Of a DNA stretch of 64,000 nt, positions 33,574 through 41,191 are shown piece by piece. Origin of the DNA: Candidatus Latescibacterota bacterium (lineage in GTDB: Bacteria; Latescibacterota; UBA2968; UBA8231); assembly GCA_022827835.1 (NCBI GenBank), contig JAJEIO010000054.1, positions 42,794-106,793 on the forward strand. Reading direction: 5' to 3'. Positions within the stretch are counted from its first letter, which is position 1, and each line of letters opens with the position of its first letter. Under the pieces are notes generated by a model. It did not search any database. It saw nothing but the letters and a program-made list of their open reading frames with translations, and had not been told where the DNA came from. The position numbers and the translations under genes are program-made.

Positions 33574-36500
33574 ATGAAGAGCCACTTCGCCGTGCAGATC
33601 CTCGTCGGCCTAGCGCTGGGTTGGGCATTGGCCGAGGCTCAGTCGGGCTATCGGATCGCCGGTGACGAAGTCGTAGTCGAGCGGGCCAACCACTGGCAGC
33701 AGTGGTCCATTCCCACCCATCTGGCGCGCATCCACGAGGATGGCTCGGTGCGGGCGCATTCGCTGCGGACGGTCTTCAACGTCTTGGACGATCCCGGATT
33801 CAAGCGTCCGATCGTCATTAGCAAGCCCGACCCGCGCATCGGCACCATCGACAGCACCATGCAGTTCGACGTGTTTGGCGAGCCGATACGGAATACGCTC
33901 AACGAGCTGGTCTTTGACTATTGGGTGCGGCCTGGGATCAGCCGAGTGGGGTCCAATCCGCGGCTCGCGGCCAATATTCTCGACGGCGACCCCACCACGT
34001 TCTGGGAGCCGGATCCGCGCGATCCCATTGAGCAGTGGTGGATTGAGGTGGACTTGGGGCGGGTGGTGCCGGTGGAGCGGCTCAAGCTTCAGTTCGTCGA
34101 TGAGTCGCTCGGAGATCCCTTTCTGCGCTTTATCATGCTGCTGTCGGACCGGCAGAGCGCGCTGCTGCACGAGCCGAACAGCCGCATTGGCTTCCAACTC
34201 TTCATCCCGCAAGACGCGCCCAATACCACACAGCGCGAATACATCTTCGAGAGCGAGCACACCAGCCCCGAACTGCCCCCGACCACTGGCGTGGTCAGCG
34301 ACAAGAAGCTCGTGGAGAGCTTGCATCGCTCGCCCGAGTGGACCGGGCGAAAGATCGAGACGATCCGCATCGTCATCACGGATACGCGCGGTGGCCGGGC
34401 CGGACAGATTGATCAAGAGGCGTGGGAGGCCCTGCCGGAAGCAGAGCGCGGGGATATCGTCTATTTTGCGCGCGACGTGGCCGGCCGCGAGGAGCCGGTG
34501 GACGAGACCACCTATCAGGCCCTGGAAGAGCAGCGCCAGGGGCGACGGGATTACTACCGCCGCGAGTTGCCGCGTCTAGCTGAGGTCGAAGCGCACGGCT
34601 GGGGCGACAACTTGGGCATCAACTTGATTGAAAACGGCGGCTCGTACGTGCTGACGACCGATGGGACCAATACGCTGCTTGCGTTCGACGGCGACGCCGG
34701 CACTGGATTCTCACACCAGATCCGCAACCCGAAAAACCCCACTGCCAACGTGCTGACCATAGATATGGGGGGCATTGTGCGCTTGGCTCAGACCCGCTTC
34801 GTGGGGAGCAGTCGGGGCTACATCATGCGCGCCTCCACGGGCGAGCGCGACGCTCAGGGCAATCTTAAGTGGCAGCGCATCAGCCCGGAGGAACGCGAGC
34901 GCAATATCTTCACCGGCAATTTTCGCGACATTGCCGACATTCAGGACCCGCCAGTTTTGACCCGCTTCCTCGACATGGTCACCATCGGTCACGTGCCGCC
35001 GGGATTTAGGGCCACCGGCCCGGGTGGAACCGGCCACATGAACCAGTTCTGGTCCTATCAGCACGAGCTCATGCTGCTCGCCGAGGGGGCACCGGCCGAG
35101 GTGGTGCTGGAGTCGGATCTGATCGAGCTGCCGGGGTTGGTGGCCTTGGGTGAGGTGCGCTGGGAGGCGAGTACGCCCTTGGGCACGGATGTGGAGATTC
35201 GCACCCGCACCGGCGACCAGCTTTTGCAGCAGATCCGCTATTTCGACAAGACCGGCAACCAGAAAACCGCGGATGAGTACAGGACGCTGGCCGGCTTTCT
35301 GAAGGGGCCTTCGGATACGACCGTGGTGGTGGGACCGGGTTGGAGTCCGTGGAGCCAGCGCTACTTGCAGCCTGGGGACTTGGCCACTTCGCCGGGCTTG
35401 CGGCGCTTCATGCAGATCCAAGCGCGCCTCAAAAGCAGCGGCGAAAACGCAGCGGCCTTGCACCGCATTGCGGTCGCGTTCCACCAGCCAGTGGCGCAGC
35501 ACCTGCGGGCCGAGGTGTGGCCGACTACTGCTGAGGCCGGTCTGCTCGACACTTTTGCGCTTTACGTGCAGCCCAATTTTTTGCAGCAGCCAGCCAATGT
35601 GCGCAGCCCGGGCTTCGACCAATTGCTCTTGCACGCGGAGCCGTCGTTTGCGCTGAAATTCGTCGATGCGGCTATGGGGACTGAGGCCGAGTTGTTGGCC
35701 GGTACGCCGCTCCAGTGGGACGACGAGTTGAGGGTACACGCCGAGGGCGACTCGCTGTGGCTGGAATTTCCGCAGATTGTGCAGGGCGCGCCGGACGATG
35801 TACTCACGCCCGTGTACTACCGGTCGGTCCTGCCCGGCGACGAGGTGCCTACCGGATTGGATCGCAATCTGTTGACCTTTACCTCGCACAGCCTCTTGCC
35901 GGATGCCGAGCGCGGCGCAGTGCGCTATTTTCAGCGGGTGGCAGACGGTAGCTTGGCCGAAGTGGACGTCGCGACTTACGAAGCGCTCAGCGCGGACGAG
36001 CAGGGGCCGGTGCGCTATTTCCGCAAGGTGGTCGGGCTGGGCGATCAGGTGCCCTTTGACGCGGCTGGCGACAGCCTCGACGAGCGGAGCTACGGTCGGC
36101 TGGGCAGTCAGCGGGGCTGGATAGTGGGTCGCGGCCGGTTGTTGCGCGTGCGCTTTGCGGGGCGAGTGTACCTGCAAGGGACGCGGATGCAGGTCGCCGT
36201 GCGGCAGAGCCAGCCGGCGACGCCTTGGCAGGTGGCCGATGGGGGCGATGCGACCGCCTTGAGTCCTTCTAAGAACCTGTCGATTGGCGCGCAAGGAGCG
36301 CAGGCCACTATCGACGATATTGCCATTGCGCCCAATCCGTTTACCCCCAATGGCGACGGGATCAACGAGACTGCGGAGATTGGTTTTTCTCTCTTTCGCG
36401 TGCAGGCCGCGCGGCCGTTGATCATCCATCTGTACACGCTGGCCGGGCAACAGGTGCGTCGGCTGACAGGGTTGGCGACCGGTGGGCCGCAGCAGTTTAG

Positions 36501-36630
36501 GTGGGACGGAAAGGACGAGGCCGGGCAGGTGGTGCCGCCGGGGTTGTACTTGTGTCAGATTACAGTGGAGGCGGATGCAGAAGGGGTTGGAGGGACGACC
36601 CGCACCCACCTCATTGCCGTTGCATATTAA
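33574..36630 (+). CDS. A-family secreted surface protein with FlgD-like tail (A4, longest copy)
   Basis: 1018 residues from ATG 33574, preceded by GGGAGAAGCGGA and followed by a signal peptide (FAVQILVGLALGWALAEA). Residues ~100-240 are discoidin-like (NILDGDPTTFWEPD, QWWIEVDLGRVVPVERLKL). Unlike the other A proteins it carries extra copies of the short insert: EAWEALPEAERGDIVYFARD with TTYQALEEQRQGRRDYYRRE near residue 280, and ATYEALSADEQGPVRYFRKV near residue 800. WSPWSQRY and RFMQIQARL follow the pattern of the family. The tail is IAPNPFTPNGDGINETAEI, then VVPPGLYLCQITV, ending IAVAY. It begins the plus-strand A/B cluster, 22 bases upstream of B2. Confidence 0.85.
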   Translation: MKSHFAVQILVGLALGWALAEAQSGYRIAGDEVVVERANHWQQWSIPTHLARIHEDGSVRAHSLRTVFNVLDDPGFKRPIVISKPDPRIGTIDSTMQFDVFGEPIRNTLNELVFDYWVRPGISRVGSNPRLAANILDGDPTTFWEPDPRDPIEQWWIEVDLGRVVPVERLKLQFVDESLGDPFLRFIMLLSDRQSALLHEPNSRIGFQLFIPQDAPNTTQREYIFESEHTSPELPPTTGVVSDKKLVESLHRSPEWTGRKIETIRIVITDTRGGRAGQIDQEAWEALPEAERGDIVYFARDVAGREEPVDETTYQALEEQRQGRRDYYRRELPRLAEVEAHGWGDNLGINLIENGGSYVLTTDGTNTLLAFDGDAGTGFSHQIRNPKNPTANVLTIDMGGIVRLAQTRFVGSSRGYIMRASTGERDAQGNLKWQRISPEERERNIFTGNFRDIADIQDPPVLTRFLDMVTIGHVPPGFRATGPGGTGHMNQFWSYQHELMLLAEGAPAEVVLESDLIELPGLVALGEVRWEASTPLGTDVEIRTRTGDQLLQQIRYFDKTGNQKTADEYRTLAGFLKGPSDTTVVVGPGWSPWSQRYLQPGDLATSPGLRRFMQIQARLKSSGENAAALHRIAVAFHQPVAQHLRAEVWPTTAEAGLLDTFALYVQPNFLQQPANVRSPGFDQLLLHAEPSFALKFVDAAMGTEAELLAGTPLQWDDELRVHAEGDSLWLEFPQIVQGAPDDVLTPVYYRSVLPGDEVPTGLDRNLLTFTSHSLLPDAERGAVRYFQRVADGSLAEVDVATYEALSADEQGPVRYFRKVVGLGDQVPFDAAGDSLDERSYGRLGSQRGWIVGRGRLLRVRFAGRVYLQGTRMQVAVRQSQPATPWQVADGGDATALSPSKNLSIGAQGAQATIDDIAIAPNPFTPNGDGINETAEIGFSLFRVQAARPLIIHLYTLAGQQVRRLTGLATGGPQQFRWDGKDEAGQVVPPGLYLCQITVEADAEGVGGTTRTHLIAVAY

Positions 36631-36652
36631 GGTATTGCAAAGGGAGGTTATC

Positions 36653-39316
36653 TTGAGACCAAAGACCGGTATTTATTGCGGTCTCCTACTATTGTGGAGC
36701 GCGGTCGGTGCGCCGGCTGTTGCGCAGGGCCAGTACGGGACGCGCTTGGGCTTACAGCTCGGCGACCAGACTAGTCTTGCGCCCCAAGGCCCCGGGGTGG
36801 CCTTAAACGCGCTCGACCCGGCCGTGCGCCGCTGGTACGTGCCGCAGGAGCTGTACAGCGAGTACCATTGGCGGCAGTGGGAATACACCAACTATGCGCG
36901 CAATCCTTATGAGCGCTACGTGGAAACAACCCTGGAGGGCGATTACTTCTACGATCTGTACGGCAATTTCCTCACGCGCGGCTGGCTGATTTTCAACAAC
37001 TCACAGAGCAAGCCCCAGCAGTTCGGCAACGTGCTATTTAAGTCCTCCCGCTTCCAGAGTTGGTTTTCCGAAGTCGTGGTGGCGCAAGACAACAAGGGCC
37101 AGTACTTCTACACCTTGACGGCGAGCAGCCGCCTGCGCTCGGTGCTGTCGCCGATGGTGTTTGCCAAGGCCCGCATGGACGGCGTGCAGTTCGACTTAGC
37201 TACTGACCGCTACGAAGCGACCTTTTTGTTTTCGCGGCTGAGCAACCCCGGCGGCGGCTCGACCGGGGACCGCGAGGTGCTGCGGACGAACAACACCATC
37301 TTGGCGGGCGGACGGTTAGGGGCCCAGCTCGGCGACTTTGCCGAAGTCGCGCTGCACACGGCCAACGCCCACCAGTCGCACACTTTGCTCGACAAGCAGG
37401 CCGGCAACCCATTTGCTGGCTCGCTGACCATCGGGCAGAACAAAACCATCTCGCTCGTCAAGCTGGTGCTGCGCGACGACTCGCCCGAGGACGGCGTGGG
37501 TGGCGCGGCGTTTTTCCCCGATGCGTCGGACGTGCAGATCACTTATCGCGATGGCTCGGAGGAATCGGGCAAGGCCATTGGCTTTGAGCCGATCATCGAG
37601 GGGGGCTTCTTGCAGCAGGGCTTTGTCGCTGCCAACGGGCCGGAGGAGATGCGGCTCGTGTACGATTTCGACAGCCCGGATTTTGTCGATCGGGCCCGTT
37701 TTGCCAAGGACGAAATCGCCAAGGTCGAATTCCTGCTGACGCTGGGCAACGACTATCAGGTCTGGATGACTTCGGACCGCCAGATCAACCTCGACGGCCA
37801 GGAGGTTTTGTTGCTCGTCGCACAGGCCGAGGGCAATGTCCAGGACATCACCAATTTGCAGACCATTCGCTTTGAGTACGGCCTGCCCACGGCGACCCAC
37901 ATCTTTGGCGGTAGTGTCGAGTTGCAGGACCTGCGGGGCTTTGACGTGTACGGCGAGTACGATTTGAGTTGGAGCTATCGGAAGTACCCCAACGTGCTCA
38001 CGGAAACCCACGAAGCATTTTCTGGGATCGGCGGTCGGCGTTCGGCACCCGCTTGGATGGTCAACGTGTCCAAGAAGGCCGCTCCCTATTTCGCCTTCGG
38101 CGAGTTTTACAGCATGGACCCGCGCTACAACACTCAGACCTTTATCACCTCGGGCACCGGGGAATTTGACTACGACAACGAGCGCAGTTTGGTCGATTTG
38201 GTCGATGACAACGACGATCAAGACAAATTCCCGGACAACGTGCGCTTCGACTTTCTCAGTGGCGATCAGCAGGTTTTTCCGGGCTGGGATCAGAACAACG
38301 ACTTCGTGCCCGACTTCAACCAAAACGATACGTTCGTGCGCTCGAATACCGAGCCGGACTACGAGGAGGCTTTTCTGCGGTTTTACGTCGATCGGCCCGA
38401 GTTTCTCTTTGGCGTCGATATGAACAACAACTTTTGGGTCGATCAATACGAAAACGACGAGGAACCGGATTATCCGTATCGCCGGGATCACCGGGGATTC
38501 AACATCCACCTCGGGGCCGACATCACGCCGCGGGCGCGCTTGGCGGTGGGTGCGCTGCGCGAGGGGCTGATTTCCTCGGCGCGCAAAAACGAGAGCAACT
38601 ACCTGATGTTTACCTACGAGCGCGATGCCCCGCGGCTGGGCCGCTTCCGGGTGTTCGAGATGAGCAAGTTGGTCCAAGACGACATTCCCAACCCGCTGTT
38701 GCAGTGGGCACCGGACAATACGCTGCGCGGCGGCGAGTTGACCAAGGTCGAGGACCCGCTGTTGGCGCGCGACACTTGGGTCAACCAACTCTTTGTCGGC
38801 CACAATCTGCAGGTGGCGGCGCTCTTTTTGACCACCAAGATGCACTGGCTCAACTTTCAGCAGCAAATGGAAAAGGCCCAGCGAGAGAAATACGGCTTGG
38901 CACCTTCTGACTTCTTCTTCGGCCTGATCAACAAAGCGAGCTACCGCCTCGAACTCGGGGCGTGGTCGTTGGAGCCGCGCTGGAAGAGCGAGTTCCGCAA
39001 ACAGAGCCGCAGCTTGCTGTCGCTCAACAGCCACACCAGCCTGATGGAGCTGTTTTCGGGCTTGGTGGAGACGCAGGTCTTGCAGGTGACCAAGCTCCAA
39101 GCCGGCGTGGAATTCGCGATCTTCAACGACTTGGACGCCGACGAAAACGATTTCGACTCGGTGACCGTAGCCGTACAGTTTAGCAATGAGTCCAACTACC
39201 TCGGCTACAAGCTCCGCGCCCTGACCGGCATGAAGGTGGAGCGCAAGCAGTTCACCGGGCAGAAAGCGCGGACGACCAACGAATCCTTTGTGACGATTTA
39301 CGCGGGGCTGAACTAG
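36653..39316 (+). CDS. B-family large surface / outer-membrane protein (B2)
   Basis: 887 residues from TTG 36653, which follows GGGAGG by 5 bases; the signal peptide is IYCGLLLLWSAVGAPAVA. Homologous to B1 and B3 across the chain: RRWYVPQELYSEYHWRQW, ARNPYERY, EGDYFYDLYGNFLTRGW, DDSPEDGVGGAAFFPDASD, DDNDDQDKFPD, DQNNDFVPDFNQND, EAFLRFYVDRPEFLFG, DMNNNFWVDQYEND and FFFGLINKASYRLELGAW. The Asp/Asn loops resemble Ca-binding loops. The last residues (FVTIYAGLN) end in a strand, as in outer-membrane barrels, though not with the usual terminal Phe. Position after A4 with a 22-base gap suggests co-expression. Function unknown. Confidence 0.82.
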   Translation: MRPKTGIYCGLLLLWSAVGAPAVAQGQYGTRLGLQLGDQTSLAPQGPGVALNALDPAVRRWYVPQELYSEYHWRQWEYTNYARNPYERYVETTLEGDYFYDLYGNFLTRGWLIFNNSQSKPQQFGNVLFKSSRFQSWFSEVVVAQDNKGQYFYTLTASSRLRSVLSPMVFAKARMDGVQFDLATDRYEATFLFSRLSNPGGGSTGDREVLRTNNTILAGGRLGAQLGDFAEVALHTANAHQSHTLLDKQAGNPFAGSLTIGQNKTISLVKLVLRDDSPEDGVGGAAFFPDASDVQITYRDGSEESGKAIGFEPIIEGGFLQQGFVAANGPEEMRLVYDFDSPDFVDRARFAKDEIAKVEFLLTLGNDYQVWMTSDRQINLDGQEVLLLVAQAEGNVQDITNLQTIRFEYGLPTATHIFGGSVELQDLRGFDVYGEYDLSWSYRKYPNVLTETHEAFSGIGGRRSAPAWMVNVSKKAAPYFAFGEFYSMDPRYNTQTFITSGTGEFDYDNERSLVDLVDDNDDQDKFPDNVRFDFLSGDQQVFPGWDQNNDFVPDFNQNDTFVRSNTEPDYEEAFLRFYVDRPEFLFGVDMNNNFWVDQYENDEEPDYPYRRDHRGFNIHLGADITPRARLAVGALREGLISSARKNESNYLMFTYERDAPRLGRFRVFEMSKLVQDDIPNPLLQWAPDNTLRGGELTKVEDPLLARDTWVNQLFVGHNLQVAALFLTTKMHWLNFQQQMEKAQREKYGLAPSDFFFGLINKASYRLELGAWSLEPRWKSEFRKQSRSLLSLNSHTSLMELFSGLVETQVLQVTKLQAGVEFAIFNDLDADENDFDSVTVAVQFSNESNYLGYKLRALTGMKVERKQFTGQKARTTNESFVTIYAGLN

Positions 39317-39319
39317 ATG

Positions 39320-39348
39320 CGCAGATGGACGCAGATGGACGCAGAATA
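39320..39348 (+). repeat. Three tandem 10-bp units (CGCAGATGGA)
   Basis: Starts 3 bases after the B2 stop. Two exact units and a third partial one. A related triple is at 54824-54853, also just after a stop codon. Confidence 0.75.
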
Positions 39349-39364
39349 GTAGAAACAAGACGAT

Positions 39365-40432
39365 ATGCATAGCGAATCGTTCAAGGCATTCAGGACTGCT
39401 GTATTGGCCCAGCGCCCGTGGGTGGTCCTAATCGCGCTCAGCATTGGTCTCCATGCGTGTGATAGCAGATCAAAAGGGGAGCAGCACTACTGGGCGGGCC
39501 ACGCATACCAAGAGCAGGGCATGACGGCCAACGCCCTGCGCGAGTACCGGAGTGCGGTTGCGGCAGGGGTCGATTCTCCCGCTGCCTATTACGCGCTCGG
39601 AGCGCTCTACGGCGAAAAGGACGAGCACGGCAAGGCCATTGCCGCGTATCGCGAGCTGTTGGAGCGCTGGCCCGAAGAAAGTCGAGCGCAGGAGTTGCTG
39701 GCGGTTCGCTATGTAGCTGCCGGGCAGCCAGCCGCAGCCGTCAGCCTCTATCAGACCTTGCTCGACCAAGGGGGTGATCTTACGGCGTTGCTCGGTCGTC
39801 TCGGCGATGCGCAGAGCCTGAGCGGCGACTTGCAGAGTGCGGCCCAGTCCTATGGCGACTTGCTGGTGCTGCGTCCCGACAGCAGCCGGGCCCGGTACCA
39901 GCTAGCGCGCATTTACGAAGCCGAAGGCCGACCCGAACCAGCGATTGCAGCCTACGTCGAGTTGTTGGCGCAAAAGACCTATGCGCGGCCAGCGGCCTTG
40001 GGGCTGGCGAATCTCCTCATTGAACTGGACCGCCGCCGCGGCGAGCTGGGCAGCCCGAGGGCGGAGGGCTGGTGGAGGCAGCAAGGGCTGGTCGGGGAGG
40101 AAGCCATGCAAAAGGCGGAAGAGCAACTCGAGGTCGCGCTAGTAGAGAATCCCGGTTCAAGCGCCGACTTGTGGGGGCTAGGCAAGCTGCTCTTCTGGCA
40201 GGGTCGCAACCAAGAGGCACTCGTCCGCGTTGCCGCGCTGGCTGAATACACTCCGGACGACTACCGGGTGCATTTCTTCCTGAGTAAGCTCTACGGACTG
40301 CTGGGAGAGGAAGAGGCCGCACGGGAAGCGTTTGCTCAGTACCAGCGCCAAGAGCAGCGCGCCAAAGTCGCCGCGCGCGTGCAAACCGAGAGGGACGTCT
40401 TGCTGAAACAATTGTCGGGGGAAATACCATGA
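39365..40432 (+). CDS. TPR-repeat lipoprotein
   Basis: 355 residues with a long basic N-region and lipobox IGLHAC (Cys32). About eight TPR units follow (YWAGHAYQEQGMTANALREY, YYALGALYGEKDEHGKAIAAY, LWGLGKLLFWQGRNQEAL), and a Gln/Glu-rich end. As in the other TPR lipoproteins it should be a periplasmic scaffold. Its last codons (SGEIP then TGA) overlap an ATG as ATGA inside copy 1 of a 35-bp repeat; an identical end and junction recur at 41175. This suggests it was once coupled directly to the A5 gene. Confidence 0.87.
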   Translation: MHSESFKAFRTAVLAQRPWVVLIALSIGLHACDSRSKGEQHYWAGHAYQEQGMTANALREYRSAVAAGVDSPAAYYALGALYGEKDEHGKAIAAYRELLERWPEESRAQELLAVRYVAAGQPAAAVSLYQTLLDQGGDLTALLGRLGDAQSLSGDLQSAAQSYGDLLVLRPDSSRARYQLARIYEAEGRPEPAIAAYVELLAQKTYARPAALGLANLLIELDRRRGELGSPRAEGWWRQQGLVGEEAMQKAEEQLEVALVENPGSSADLWGLGKLLFWQGRNQEALVRVAALAEYTPDDYRVHFFLSKLYGLLGEEEAAREAFAQYQRQEQRAKVAARVQTERDVLLKQLSGEIP

Positions 40433-40448
40433 GAGCCGCGTTGCAGAT
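40414..40448 (+). repeat. 35-bp direct repeat, left copy
   Basis: Matches 41157-41191 at 33 of 35 positions, 743 bases away. It contains the end of the TPR gene, the ATGA junction and the first codons of a coding start (ATGAGAGCCGCGTTGC). It bounds the antitoxin-like/retropepsin cassette on the left. Confidence 0.85.
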
Positions 40449-40539
40449 GAGGATCGTCGAGTCGCTCTACTACCTGATAGGCCATGAACAGTTCTCAATC
40501 GTTCCAAAAGGAGGGTGTTATGGCAGACCGCACTTATAG
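40429..40539 (+). pseudogene. Orphaned start of an A-type gene, 36 codons
   Basis: The ATG in the left repeat copy opens a frame that begins MRAAL (compare MKAAL of A5) and runs to a TAG at 40537-40539, overlapping the start of the antitoxin-like gene by 20 bases. It looks like a decapitated N-terminus left by the cassette insertion, and may act as a coupling leader for the next gene. Confidence 0.4.
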
Positions 40540-40789
40540 CCCTGAGGAGATAGCAACCCGAGGGGAAGCCATCTACCGGGAGCAGATACGTAGTCTGGTA
40601 GAGACGACAGAAAAAGGAAAATTCGTGATTATTGACATTGAAACTGGCGACTACGAGATAGACACAAAGGACGTAACAGCCACGCTGAAGCTGCTGGAGC
40701 GACGGCCTGATGCGGTTACTTATGCGGTACGAATCGGTTATCGCACAGCGTACCGCATCGGCGGCAGACGCTTGATGTCCAAGTCATGA
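40520..40789 (+). CDS. Antitoxin-like small protein paired with retropepsin-like protease
   Basis: 89 residues from ATG 40520, with a strong SD (AAGGAGGG). The sequence (TYSPEEIATRGEAIYREQI, GKFVIIDIETGDYEID, RPDAVTYAVRIGYRTAYRIG) is a recurring hypothetical family in cyanobacteria and other environmental bacteria. It is usually encoded directly before a clan-AA aspartic protease, as here. The start and stop codons of the two genes overlap as ATGA. The pairing and small acidic protein suggest an antitoxin or regulator of the protease partner; this has not been shown to my knowledge. It is cytoplasmic, unlike its secreted neighbours. Confidence 0.8.
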   Translation: MADRTYSPEEIATRGEAIYREQIRSLVETTEKGKFVIIDIETGDYEIDTKDVTATLKLLERRPDAVTYAVRIGYRTAYRIGGRRLMSKS

Positions 40790-41175
40790 TTAAAGGCAAG
40801 ATAAACCATCACCTCGAAGCAGTAATCATCGTCGACTTCGTAGGAAGTGATGGACTTCTCCATTCATTAGAGGTCGTCTTGGACACAGGGTACAACGGCG
40901 ACTTGACGCTACCGCAGGACGCCATCCAACAACTGGGGTTAGTCCTGTTAGGTCGGCGCAGCGCAACACTCGCTAATGGCGAATCCGTAGTATTAAACGC
41001 TTACCTTGGGACAGTATCCTGGCACGGACTTCCACGTCAAGTAGTCATTCTACAAACAGATGAGGATCCTCTGCTCGGAATGTCCCTGCTTCAGGAGAGT
41101 AGAGTAACTTTGGAAGTATGGGATGATGGTGGCGTTGTTATTGAAGACCGTCGTCGGTCGGGGGAAATACCATGA
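40786..41175 (+). CDS. Clan-AA retropepsin-like aspartic protease
   Basis: 129 residues. The catalytic motif is VVLDTGYNGDLTLP (Asp33-Thr-Gly); one such motif per chain implies that it works as a dimer, like retropepsins. LPRQVVILQTDEDPLLGMSLL is the second conserved hydrophobic glycine region of the fold. No signal peptide. Its last six residues (RSGEIP) repeat the end of the TPR protein because the coding end lies in the right 35-bp repeat copy. The stop overlaps the A5 start as ATGA. Confidence 0.85.
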   Translation: MIKGKINHHLEAVIIVDFVGSDGLLHSLEVVLDTGYNGDLTLPQDAIQQLGLVLLGRRSATLANGESVVLNAYLGTVSWHGLPRQVVILQTDEDPLLGMSLLQESRVTLEVWDDGGVVIEDRRRSGEIP

Positions 41176-41191
41176 AAGCCGCGTTGCTGAT
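41157..41191 (+). repeat. 35-bp direct repeat, right copy
   Basis: Right boundary of the cassette. It holds the end of the protease gene and the real start of A5 (ATGAAAGCCGCGTTGC). Confidence 0.85.

Noticed and set aside
34711..36609. Minus-strand frame of 632 codons opposite A4
   Set aside because: Same reason; no signal peptide, no SD, no family resemblance. A4 is supported by homology to the other A proteins.
37316..39370. Long minus-strand frame (684 codons) opposite B2
   Set aside because: Product lacks any recognisable motif, and the plus-strand protein is homologous to B1 and B3. Long antisense frames are expected from the codon bias of GC-rich genes.
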